DNA of 64,000 nucleotides from Hoplostethus atlanticus (taxonomy: Eukaryota > Chordata > Actinopteri > Trachichthyiformes > Trachichthyidae): positions 2,884,001-2,948,000 of the forward strand of contig JAXDDX010000002.1 of NCBI GenBank assembly GCA_034670405.1. Reading direction: 5' to 3'. A program made the translations under genes and the position numbers. Of this stretch, positions 12,133 to 27,200 are shown piece by piece; the first letter of the stretch is position 1; each line of letters starts with the position of its first letter. The notes under the pieces were generated by a model, which was not told the origin of the DNA, searched no databases, and saw only the letters and a program-made list of their open reading frames with translations.

Positions 12133-12606
12133 AGAAGTGCACTCTAAGAACGGATCTTTTGAGTTTTTTATGGACAAAGGTTTGCTTCAATATAGAACCA
12201 CCAACACATAAAGAGCCCCTTTAACCTACGTATGTTACTTCACTGCTATTGGTGGTTCCATTCTACGATGTTCCCATGTAGCACCATGTGTGGAAGGTTC
12301 TAGATAGCACCTTTAAAAAAGAGGCTCTATACAGCACTAAAAGCAGTTCCCAAGATTGCTATGTGGCAGCAGTAGCCTAAAGGTTAGAGAAGTTTGACCA
12401 CAAGGTCGCTGGTTTGAATCTCGGACCGGCTGGCCGACAGTAGAAGACTGTGTTTGAACTGCGCAGGGGTGAGTGTGTGTAACTCTCTGAATGAGAAGCA
12501 GACTGGCGCTGAAAAAGAACATCCATGCTCAGGAAACTTTCCCTGGATAAATAAAGTTTAAAAAGGTGCCTTTCATCGTTAGAAGGTACATTCTAAGTTC
12601 ACTTCT
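12133..12606. mobile_element. Probable non-autonomous DNA transposon with inverted ends, interrupted by a SINE
   Basis: The left end AGAAGTGCACTCTAAGAACG matches, imperfectly, the reverse complement of the right end (AGAAGTGAACTTAGAATG, read inward from 12606). The interior has the repeated GGTTCT/TAGCACCTTT phrases typical of a repeat family common in fish. A tRNA-derived SINE at 12364-12563 sits inside it. No target-site duplication was evident, so the class is not fixed. Confidence 0.45.
12364..12563 (+). mobile_element. tRNA-derived SINE
   Basis: The A-box region (GGCAGCAGTAGCCTAAAGGT) and B-box (GGTCGCTGGTTTGAATCT) have tRNA-like spacing, and the 3' end is GGATAAATAAAGTTTAAAAA. It is oriented plus and nested in the repeat at 12133-12606. 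Confidence 0.8.
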
Positions 12607-14535
12607 GAAGAGTTGAGTTGTGAGTTGTTTATTCTACATGCTGAACCATGTTTTCTGTCAATCAAGTCTAACTGTTGTGTTGCTCAGCCACTAGATGTCT
12701 CTGCCAGACTGTGTTAATACTAAGGGGCTTGAATAAAAGGAGGAATCCTGCTACACACGGTGATCAATACATTAGGAAATTAAATTTATTGGCATTTTGT
12801 TGTCCACTGAAAGGACCTTTTCCTTCAGTTCACTTCATTCTGGCACCTTGGGAGGACTGCAAGTTTACAACAGATTCTATGTCTTTGTAAAATACAAATA
12901 CAAACTTCTTTTCAGATGAACACCAAACAAAATAAACATAAATCTCATCAAATCATTCTATGTAGTCTTTCTATGTAGTATATAAATCAGTGTATCTATA
13001 AAGCAATATCACAACACATTCAGATATATTGGTATGACACAGTAAATGAGTGACTTTGGCATAATCTGAATTTGTAAACATTTCCCTGCGGTGTTGAAAA
13101 TGAAGGACTTGAACTGAATACAATCTTTCTCTTTTTATTCTATAAGCCAGTTTCACAGGCCTGGGCCGGCCTTGTGGAGACTGCGGCTATGTCTAAGCCG
13201 GGTGTAATGGGTTCCATGAGGGAAGACATAAATGATGTCGGACATGTCTTAACCCATGTTTATGAAACCTGCCTGCCCTCTCTTTTACAGTCTTCAGGGC
13301 ATTAGGAGAGCTGCTAAAATACTCAGGTGCTGCACGCAAAAGGAATATTTGAAAGCATTCAAGAGCATTTCAACTTTAATGCTGAAGTGACTGTAGACAG
13401 TTGCATGCTCAATTGGCTTTATCAATTTGATAGGTTTTGATTTATGGTAGGTACACACATAGCATAATGTATTGTGCAGGTGATGCAAATTGAAAAAAGC
13501 AAAACGGCTGGTGATGAACCGAACTGGACTGATTACCTGCTGTTCATGTATCCACCTATACGTCCAATCCAACCGTACAGCCAGAGTGAATGATTAGTGT
13601 AATGCACTCAGGATATCCTGGACCCTAAATTGCATTTGATACCAAGACAAATCTATGAGGGATGCTCAGGCAGAAATGGAGAATACTCTATTTCATCTCT
13701 TTCCCCTGCCACTCTCTCTCTCTTCCTTCAGTAAAATTTGATCTAATTTTCCTTCCCATCCTTGGGTATTTCCCCACAGAAATGAAGGGATAGTGGAAAG
13801 ATTGCTACTAAGATTGGAGTGGATCTAATCCTCCACTGCTCTCAGTCATACTCCATTTCACTGCACATCTAATTTGTCACGCTGCTGATGAATATGCCAC
13901 AAGTTTCATGAGAAAGAGCAGGACATAATGAATATAAAATACACTGGGAGAGGAGAGAGGCAATTGCCATGCCACACTAACCACAGAGCATTGTTCATTT
14001 GTCCCGTCAAATTGCTTACACTGTGCATGCATTGTCGACGCATTGTTTTCTTACCCCAGAATTTGATGGAGAGGTTAAAAGAAATAACTAAGTCAAACAA
14101 TGGTGGATTTGTTGCCTGCCTGCAGTTGGTAGACAGAAGGCCGCTGGTCATTTAGGATCCAGCCCACACCCCACACCATAAAAAGCAGAGGGTGGTTCAG
14201 GGTGGTTTCTAAAAATGAAGGCGCATTGAAGATTGAAAAGGTGCCTGTAAGAAATGCATGTAGTTGATGCTCATGTCAGGGTGAACATTGTGGGTGCATT
14301 TGCCAATAATTGGATCTACGTAGGCGTGTTTTACAGACATTTTCTAAGACGTTTTAAAGAACAAGGTGCCATAAAATTTTATCTGATGGCTCAAATGCAG
14401 GACTGTCTCATTGCCAAGGTCTTTAAAAGCAGAAATATTGAATTTAAAACAGAAGGAGATGGTATGAATTGCTTGATAAGTTGAGCTGAATGATTACCTT
14501 TATTATTCCTTTTTACTCTTGTGATCATCAAGGTG

Positions 14536-14710
14536 ATGATACACTAGGCTGCAGTCCAAGCAGCAGGCAACAAAGGGAGACACAGGGTCAGAAATCTGTT
14601 CGAATGTTTCCTGGCAACAAGATATTGTGATAAAAACAGCAGTTCTTAGGCAACTCCCTGGGCACTGTTGCCCATCCGAGTTGCCATTAAAAGTTGCCCA
14701 GTGTATAACT
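14536..14710. mobile_element. Possible short MITE
   Basis: About 175 bp whose ends, GATACACTAGGC and (reverse complement of the right end) TATACACTGGGCAAC, form short imperfect inverted repeats. GGCAAC-type phrases recur inside. No clear target-site duplication was found. Confidence 0.35.
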
Positions 14711-15934
14711 GAGGGTTCTTTTGCAGTATAATTTCCATGGACCCCTAAAGGTTCCTCTTTTACAGTGTGTGTTGAACTGAAAATGCATCAGTTATTATAG
14801 GACACAACTGATACAGTCACATCAAGAATTCAGGGGGCAGGTAAAATTTGCCTTGCGTATTCCCACACTATAGGTGAGAAACATGGATTTCTCAACCCTT
14901 TAGTCCATCACACTTGTGCTAAAATGAATCCATTGATGCATTGAGAGTGAATGTCTCTTTAAAGAGGAAGATGATAGAATCTCTGTGCAGAGCTGCTGCA
15001 TCACCTATCCATGAGACTGGAGAGCGGCTGATGAGAAAGCCCTTCAGGACTCTTCTCTAAATAGGCATGAAATTATATCTCCCTCTGACTGAGATTAGCG
15101 TCCATGGAGCCTCTTGCGTTCTGCTCCCTCTTTTCCTCAGGCTCTCCAACCAAACAGGCACTTTGCAGTTTCAGCTCGTTTGTGCTCAAGTTTAAGAAAG
15201 TTCATTTCCATCGGGAGGTGCTCTCTATGTCCTTGATCTTACTTCGTAGGGGTCCTGCTGGATTTGTCACACACATCAAGTACTCAGGGGATGTGGCAAG
15301 CCATGGGGATATTTTGTGCTGGTGATTTGCATTTAACGGAACAGCTACTTTATCTTTCAGCAAGAAGTGGATTCACTGTTAGTCTCAGACACAACATATA
15401 TTGTACAGTTCTTATTGACAAAACGTGATTTTTTGGGGGAAGCTATTTTTTTACACAAAGAATAGGCCCAGCACCAAGAGACTGATATATACAATTGTTT
15501 GTAAAGCAGCTGAAATATAGATTTGAATTCAAACTTTAGAGTGGCTCAGGCAGTCATGGGTTGGAGAAGTTGTCAAGTTCTACAGTGATATAAGGCACTT
15601 TGCAGAGGGGCTACTGCTGTGGTACAGTTCAATCTATGTTAGACCTTCTCCATTCCATTGGGTATCTATCAGACATATATACGATCCATTTCAGCTCTAC
15701 AATTCCTATGGAATGAAGATAGACCATTTAAAAAAATGTCTAGTTTTAAATGTCTGCTATCGCTCTGTATTTTTCTGTGGCATAAATGGTCCAAAATGGT
15801 CAAACTTCACACCAAAAACACTGCGTGACCAGCAAACCTCCAGTATTGGTGGGGAAATGTACTCCTAATCATATGTCCTGTAGAAGAATTTGAGAAGTTT
15901 ATTCTTCAAAATCAGTGAATAACCTCCATCAACT

Positions 15935-16330
15935 TCCATCCATCCAGCCATCCATTTTCTTGCCTCTTATCTATAGGACAGGGTTGCGGAGGCAACTGGG
16001 CAAACAGTGCAGCTCAGCATCTCCCTCCAGCTCCTCCTGGGGGATCCTAAGGTCCTCTCAGGCCAGCTGGGAGATGAAATCCCTCCATCGTGTCCTGAGT
16101 CTGCCCCGGGGTCTCCTTCTAGTCAGTTTTGTCCAACTAGAACTGGCATTCAATTTTGCAATCCCTTTCAACCGCAAGAATAAGACCCTGAGACCTGAAC
16201 TCCTCTACTTGGGGCAGCTGCTCACTAAATGGGAGAGAACCACGGTCTCAGATTTGGAGGTGCTGACACTCACCTTGACCACATCACACTCAGTCCAATG
16301 AGGCCAAAAAGACAACATCATTTGTCATAT
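15935..16330 (-). mobile_element. Degenerate LINE (non-LTR retrotransposon) 3' remnant
   Basis: The + strand carries the CCATCCATTTTCTTGCCTC start and the phrases of a LINE 3' region that is very common in teleosts. On the minus strand a stretch reads TRRRPRGRLRTRWRDFIS, the C-terminal signature of that element's reverse-transcriptase ORF, and then meets a TGA where Trp is expected. Between about 16140 and 16200 the similarity jumps to a more internal part of the element (CTACTTGGGGCAG ... ACGGTCTCAGATTTGGAGG), indicating a large internal deletion. This is a dead 5'-truncated copy. Confidence 0.75.
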
Positions 16331-17998
16331 TAAGAAGGAGGATGGAGAAGAATATAGAGGCACTAAGGGCCTCTTAAATTGGGTCTGGTAAAGCCATTAG
16401 TATGTGTAGATGTTGACCTAAATATCTGTGCTAAGGAACAATTCCAAATTAGTGAAATAACAGCAGGCAACACATTTCGTACCATATGCCAGATATGATA
16501 AATATTTTATTTCTGATCAGCAAAAGACACACAATTGATGCATTTGTATCTTTCATGACTTTTCAGTACAGAGGAAAAACCCAAACATATACACAGTATG
16601 GGTATATATGTATATGGGTATATTTTAAAGTGCAAGTGATTCACAAGGATCAATCATGCGTAACATAGCATCTGTATCGGGAACTTCAGTAATCTCCTCA
16701 AATCCTCGATAACTTTTGAATCTGATAGTAAAATAATTGTCACTTATATGAATACAAAATAAACTTTACTAGTCACTGAAGCTTTTTGATTTTGTTTAAG
16801 CACGACAACGTTTCTCGATCTGTTTCAAGTCTTGAGAGGAAAGAGTACCATGAAGTTCCACAATTGAGGGAGTCTTTAGTCTCTAGTTTGCCGTATGAGA
16901 ATAGAGTATTGACAGGAGAGACAGTTTCACAGATCTCACCACGGGTCAATTTACCAATACTCCAGTACCACCATAAGCACCCTATACTTGAATTAAAATG
17001 AATCTAAATAGAAAGAAATTAAAAGCCTTCTACTTTTCCCACTTTGCTTTTCCCAATAGCCTTCATGGGTCATCTTAGCTTGGGCATGTCCTCATCAAAA
17101 CAGACATTCAATATACAGGTACATTCTCTGAAGTTACCATTACATTTGACTTGTAATCAAAAGGTGAGGAAATAGACAGCTTGCCCTTGCCAAATAAATC
17201 TGATGCAAGGAATGTTGAAAATAAATATGATAACATGAATGAACATGTAAATGCTAAAATGCAGATGTGGACTGATGCTGAATTCATTGAGTGTTGATAG
17301 ATCAAAATAGCCACAGTATTGGGGTTATTGTTATCTGACATTGGACAGCATCATACAGTGAAATAACAGGCTATAGTTTAGCAGCAACTGTTGGGTTTTG
17401 GATTTACCCATGGACAACAAAGATACAGACATATCAATAGTACATGAAGAAGCCCCCACCCTCCAGGATGCAAAATATTCAAACTGATATCTATTCACTG
17501 GGTAAATAAAACATGTTTCAACTGCACATGTGCTGAATGTTTCAATGCCCTTTATAGTGGTTAAGATGCAAAGTGCATATTTAACATAAAGTAGTAAGCT
17601 AGGATATACTACAGTGTGAATACAGCTCTTAACTTCCCGAGTGATTCCTTCAAAACTGCTCTCTTTTCACACCAACTTACATAAAAGAAATGATCATATT
17701 CACAGAACAAAGGAAACGCCAATTAACAAAAACCACAGAAACAGGAAGGGATATACAGGAACATTGCCTTCATACTGTCAGTATGAGATTCATACAGCAT
17801 CAGCTGGCACTGAACGAAATGAAGGTCAATTTGTGTGTTGCTGTGAATCCTTTGTACGTGAGATTATTGCATAGTTTGGAATTCTTAACATTGCTAGTAA
17901 TTTTAAACTGAAAAAACAGCACATCTCATTTTCCGGTCTGTCGCGCTTCACTCCTAAAGACGATCCCACACGACAACATATAAATTCACTTTTCCGAG

Positions 17999-18176
17999 CA
18001 GCGTTGGGGTCAATTCCGTTTCAATTCCCTCAATTTAAAACGTCCACATAGATAGAACCTTTGTTTTCAATAATGTCTTGTGGACTTTTTATGGTGAAAG
18101 ATTTGCAAAGTTTGAATTTTGAGGAAAATCTACTTTCTGAATTGAATGGATTTAAAATGGATTGGCCTCAACCCTG
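17999..18176. mobile_element. hAT-type MITE with 8-bp target-site duplication
   Basis: A 178-bp element. The left end CAGCGTTGGGGTCAATTCC and the inverted right end CAGGGTTGAGGCCAATCC form terminal inverted repeats of the CAGGGTTGG type seen in hAT elements. Immediately outside are TTTCCGAG (17991-17998) and GTTCCAAG (18177-18184), which match at 6 of 8 positions, as expected for a decayed 8-bp hAT duplication. There is no coding capacity. Confidence 0.7.
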
Positions 18177-20679
18177 GTTCCAAGTTAATCTCTATATTGC
18201 ATTCTCCGGTTAACGTAGACTTTGGCTGTGCACAAACATTTGCACTTCAGTCTGTAACAAACGCTAATTTGAGCCATTGATTATCTTATTTAAACTAATG
18301 GCTCCTCACCAGCACCTACCTCCTAGGTATTGGTCAAATAATGGAAACACCAGCATATCAACCTCTCTCACTAATTGTGACCCTGTGATAATGTATTGAT
18401 TTTGAACGATTGTCTGGGAAGTCCATCTCCATGGAATATGCAGTCTTAGATGTTTATTATCATTTGAAAATGTTCACATCAGATCTTGTGATTATTGGGA
18501 AGAGATTTGTTCATGGATGAAGTCATTGCAGTGCTTCTGCTGGGGTTTTTTGTTACATTAGTGGGGAGGGTTACTGATGAACAAAAAGCAAACAAAGTGA
18601 GAGAAATCGTTGAGGTTACATCAAGAGTGTATGTAATAACGACAGCTGTGTCTAAAGTTAGTTTCTCATTCTGACTGGTCCTGCTGCTTTGTGTCTGTGG
18701 CTAAATTCCAGTGCACTCTGAACAAAAATACTTCAGCCAAAAGAAAGCGAAGTGCATGAATGACCTGGAATTGAGACTATATCGATGCTCCCCTCATCTT
18801 TGCTTTCTCATTGTGGAGTGACAGAGAGAGCCTTGCCATCCTGGAAGACATCACTCCCATTAAGGAAAGACGCCGGGCTGCTTTTTGGCACAGTCCGTCG
18901 CATGTCATCTTTTCTTTCTTATCGCTTTCTCTCCCTCTCTCTCTACTGTATATTATCAAATAAAACCGACAGCCGACAGCAAAAAAATTGTTTGGTGTTG
19001 TGGTATTGGTTTCATCCCACGCCAGGAGAAGCACTGCAAACTAACACAGAACCACCAAGAACCCTTCACTGTGCAGGTACTTTACGTTGGTGTCTCCTTT
19101 ATTTTGATCATACCCTGTACATCGTCGACTTTGTTTTGGAAAGTAGTGCACACAAACCCCCAGCGCTCAACAAATGTAACAACTGCAATTATGACGTTTT
19201 ACCAGAATATGTGTCAAAATTATGCTATCTTGTTTTGGATGTGGTCCCTTATAACACCCATTAAGTAGATCACCTGACTTGAATGACCAACTTGTTCCCC
19301 TATGGCCAGCACAGAGTCATGACATGGGTCCCATTCAGTCTCCAGAGAGTGGCAGCTCACCTATTGGGCACAGAGCTCATGTTCAAATAGGAGCCATGAC
19401 CAAACTGCATTTTAAATGTCTATCTGTAAACTAACTAAAACTACAATAACGCCATAAAATAAAAAATTAAATAATATAGTAGGAAAATAAATATCAATAT
19501 CACTCCAACAAGGCTTTTAAATAGTCATTCTCAATCTCGACACTGGAAGTCAGTGTGTATGACGGAAACCCCTCTATGTCATGTGATTCACCTCGGAGGA
19601 TGATGCTCATCAGTCCAAGAAGATGGCTGCTCTCAATCTCAAGGGTGAACCCGCTAAATCAGCCACATACACAACTGCTTCACACTCAATTAAGAACACG
19701 GATGCAGATTCCACCAAACATGGTCCCATGTATACTGTAGAGCTCAACAGTCTTATGCATTAAGAGTGTCTAGAGACAAGATATGCAAGATATGGACTTT
19801 TCTGATGGATAGATTTAGCCGTGTCCCGGACAATCCTCACTTGGATGGATGGTGATTCGAAATGCATTTCAAAGTCGAGGATCACGGCTTGATCTGCCAC
19901 CAGAAAAAAACAAATACAAGTCCTATAGCTCTACACTATTTTGGTATTTCATGAGTAGCATTCAGGGCAGTTTGAAGTTATTTGGTCAGTTTAAGGTAAC
20001 CTCTCAAAGGTTATCATGAAACCTCTACAGACCTCTCTCCTCATGAGCACTCTCTTTTAGAGGGCTAGCTATGGCTGTCTCAGATAACTTAGTATACAGT
20101 ACATTAAAGTATTATGTTAGTGTCCGAAAATAGATATGAAACTCATTTCCACAGCTCATGCTGCACGAAATATTAGATACACCTAACAATAATTTTCCAT
20201 TCCTATCAATGAACTAACGATTCAACCACTGATTTCTATTAACAAACAGATGTCTGCGTTATGATATCATGTTTTTGTCTTTTAAAGTACGGACCACTTG
20301 TGCTCTAGAGGTGTGAACCACTATGGCTGTTTTTGTGCTTGGCATCAAAGACCTCTTAAGGATTCTTCTGTGTTGGAGGAGGTGAAGAGGAGTGAACAGG
20401 ACCACGTCGCACAGATGCAACAGCCACATGTTCAACACTAACTGTGAGTGAAAGTAGTTGATGGAAGGGGGTCCTCTCAAGCCTAAAGTGTAAGATATAC
20501 AATATAACAACAATCAAACTCTGATATCAACTTGGAACTCTATGAGCATTCCCTAGAGGTGCATATTTCTGTAACTTCCAGTCTAGTGGAGGAGTGGATT
20601 TGTCACCCCTAGGGAATAAGAGGAGCTTGCTTTTTCGTGATTCTGAGGAGTGTGTGGAGTTTCTGAATCTGAGTGGAAG

Positions 20680-23934
<3,255 letters not shown>

Positions 23935-24134
23935 CGTCAGCTCAACACAGACAATAGAACTAAATGTAAAGAAACGTCTCCTGGTGGCTTGATAATGCAT
24001 ACGCATGGACGCCCCAAAGCTTCTGTAAAGCCGTAATAGAATAAAACGTGGCGCTAATGCAAGTAGGCTACCATCTACCCAACGCTGCAATTTCTCTACA
24101 TTGGACTCCACACTAGCCTTTTGACTTGCATGAC

Positions 24135-24215
24135 AGATAGCGCCGATGTCAAGTCTGCACGGGTTTATATGGAAGCGCTGAACATTACGAGTTGCCCGTT
24201 GGACCAATCAGAACG
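24135..24215 (-). promoter_or_regulatory. stc1 core promoter: TATA box and inverted CCAAT box
   Basis: On the minus strand CCATATAAACCC places TATAAA at 24169-24164. CCAATCA lies at 24204-24210 on the + strand, an inverted CCAAT box about 40 bp upstream of the TATA box. A start near 24138 would give a 5' UTR of about 200 nt before the ATG at 23934. Spacing of both elements is classical. No start site was measured. Confidence 0.65.
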
Positions 24216-27200
24216 CAGCATTCAATACCGTGGACTAAGTCTTTCCACTACTAATTGATAAAATCATTTGACAGTAGGCTGCATTGATCGGCATCAAGGT
24301 TTCGGGCATTATTTTAATGACCCCAACGAAAAAATCCCTGTGATATTCCTATAATAACCCCATAGGGACTTTTGTCTCCTGTGGTATTACTAACGCGTTA
24401 CATTATTGAGTATTGCCGTGACAAATATTTATTCCTTGTTATTTATTCTGAGTTTGCAAATTAATAGGTCCACCTTCCAGATATTGGGCTGCACCCCGTT
24501 TTGCACCAAATCCTTCTTCAATTTGTCTCGATGTATAACTACACTTCCCCTCATGACTGAAGTGGATTTAATAGGGGAAATCAGCAAAAAGGATCATAAC
24601 TTTGACCTGGATTCAGCTAATCTGTGTATTTCATGGAAAGAGCAGGCTGACATCAGTAGTGACTAGCTTTGTAATAAGGGTTATGCCTCTGATTTAGGGT
24701 ATAAATTGGGCATTTTTTTAAGTACAGTTAAATGTAAATTATAATTGTATTATGCTGGCTCAGATAAACGAGAGCAATATACTCAGGATTTACAGACAAC
24801 TCACTAACAAGCACTATAGTCTGTTTGTTACAGTCCAATACACTGGTCTCCTATTCTGTGTTGCCCTCTTGACTAGCTGATTGACAGACCGTGCTTTCAT
24901 TAGTAATAGGTCAACACATGAACAGTAAATGTGTTGCGCCCATCTCTGCACTAGTTCACTAATGTGTGTTTTATCGACTTGTATTTTAGTCAAATGTGGT
25001 ACGCACTTTGTCGTACATAAATGTCTTTGTCCAAATATCAACCCAGAATATTCAAATGGTACATCTTTTATCACGCTGGCATTTTGCTGAACCATGCTTA
25101 ATAATGACTCCATTGTTGTTTTAAGTGAGGGAATGTACTCAACATTGAGATAAACTACCTGTGTTGTTGACACAAAGTGTATTATGTGTGGATAGCGATT
25201 GCTGTTGACGTTATGCTTTATTCTCTGTGACATGTTGCAGCTGCACGTGCCAGGGTATAGAGGATGATGTGTGGGAGTCTAATCATATTAGTCGTCATTT
25301 ATTATTGAGGCCTCATGCCTCTTTACTCAACTCTCAACCATGACAGACATCATCAACTGCTAGAAATGTAAATGGTTAAGCGTAAATCAATGATCTGATA
25401 AAGGTTGAAATGATTTTACTTGTTAAGATTTACAGCAGAAAATACCATAATCGTGTTAGAATGTTTCAATGTTCTGGAAAGAAAATGCTATTGGACAAAG
25501 CAAACGGTACTCACAGGCTCCTGACTTTGTCTCACGTCACGCCTTTCCACTTGTTTTCAGAGATATTGGTCATTACAGGTGTCCTTGAATGCTAAACTTA
25601 AACCACCACCACAACAGCTAGGAAAAATAGTTTTGTTTGCCCAGCGTTATGTCAAATGACTTGCTCTCTCCTCTGGTATTTCAAACAGCAGAGACCGCCT
25701 TTTTATGTCTTTCCACTCTGTTCTGGCAGTCTATGGCAATCATTATGCTATAACCCTAATTTCTCCCAGAGCATTGTCAGGACCCGGGCATGATGACAAG
25801 TTATCTTCTTTGGGTAATCCAAGCATGGCAACATTGTGTCTCTGGGTCCATGCCAACTGCCCCAATAGCCTTTGCAATGGTTAGATGACATGAGTATAAC
25901 AGCTTAATGAATGAACTGTCAACTATAATTAAAGTCAACGTCTATCAAAGTCCCAGTTCTTAAAGGGAAAATCTACCATGAAATAAAATTAGCATATGCT
26001 CTTCCAATGGTCTCGGACAATTGACTTCCAAAGGTCTCAAATCTATCTGTGGTTTCATTAAGACACAGGAATGTAACTGTTTCATTGGCTATTAATTGGA
26101 AACATACTTTGTAGATACATGCACTAATTGTTTGAGCTTCAAACATATGTTTGTTTCATTTCAGTGCTAAGAGTCCATATCCAATTCACTATTAGTCGCT
26201 TGGCTCCTGTTGATGGCATCATCAAGGGCGTCTTGGTTTTCTTATTCCTCGCTTTGGAGAGACGTGTTCATGTCCACAAACCAGGACTGGGCTGTCCAAC
26301 TTGAGTTTTGACTTTGAACATCTCTTTATTGCACAAACAGGGAGTGAGCAGAGAGTCATGACTGGTTCTCCACCCTTCAAATTAGGTATGGAAAACAATA
26401 CGTCAAAGGCCAACCTACTTGGTTATTGGTTATGTCAGCATTCCTAAAACTTTCAAGAAAACAACAATGTGAACAATGTATGATTTGAGTCAGATGTAGC
26501 GCTGATATTCATGCTTTCCATGAATATGAAGCCGCTCTTGCATTTACTGCTTTCCCATGGTTCTCAATCAAGTGGCGAGGCTACAGCACGTCTCCGCTGA
26601 AAGTGAAGACGTGCGTTGAGTGTTTTATTCATGAGTGTGGAAGTCGGTCAGTCTCGCCCTTGTTAGCACTTCACTGCAGACTCTTCCTTTGGGAACGTAG
26701 CCATACCACAAACACATCTGAGAAGACTGTTTCCGTGTCCTTTCGGTAAAGGATAATGAATTCCTTTGTCAAGTTGAAGAAGGTGATTCCCCTTGTTTTT
26801 AGAATACAACAGGCAGCACTGGCATGGTGCTGGAGATAGAGGGTAGAGTTCATTGAAAGGACAAATCTGCTACAGAGAATGAGCACATAACGGCCCGCTG
26901 CAACGTGAGCGTTTTGCATTCATTTACATGGAGGTGATTGAACTGATTCTCTGATTACAGGTCACTTTGCATCAAAGTTGAATTTCGCCCTGAGCTCATT
27001 ACTGATTACTGCCAGAACTTCCCCAATTATAAGATTACAAGATTACTCATTATGAGAGAATATTGGCAAGAGTTGACATTGAGGTCAGTTTGAGTCAGTC
27101 AGTTGGATCCATGATCAATCAACTGAGTCAAAGCTATTGCTAACGTCTATACTCAGCTTTAACTAGTTTATATTTTCTTCTTCTACCTAAAATGTAGGCA

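Larger units (their letters stand above)
7900..20679. other. Intergenic region between nkx2.7 and stc1
   Basis: No coding exon was recognised in this 12.8 kb. Contents: presumed nkx2.7 5' UTR and promoter from 7900 up, a TAC/ATT trinucleotide repeat at 8213-8315, a GC-rich block at 8885-9010, a SINE at 10945-11120, a DNA-transposon-like repeat with a nested SINE at 12133-12606, a possible MITE at 14536-14710, a LINE remnant at 15935-16330 and a hAT-type MITE at 17999-18176. Small open frames such as 18785-19268 show no domain I recognise. Confidence 0.65.

Noticed and set aside
18777..19268. Overlapping frames of 85, 159 and 127 codons in several frames
   Set aside because: No recognisable domain, ordinary composition and no family resemblance; probably chance.
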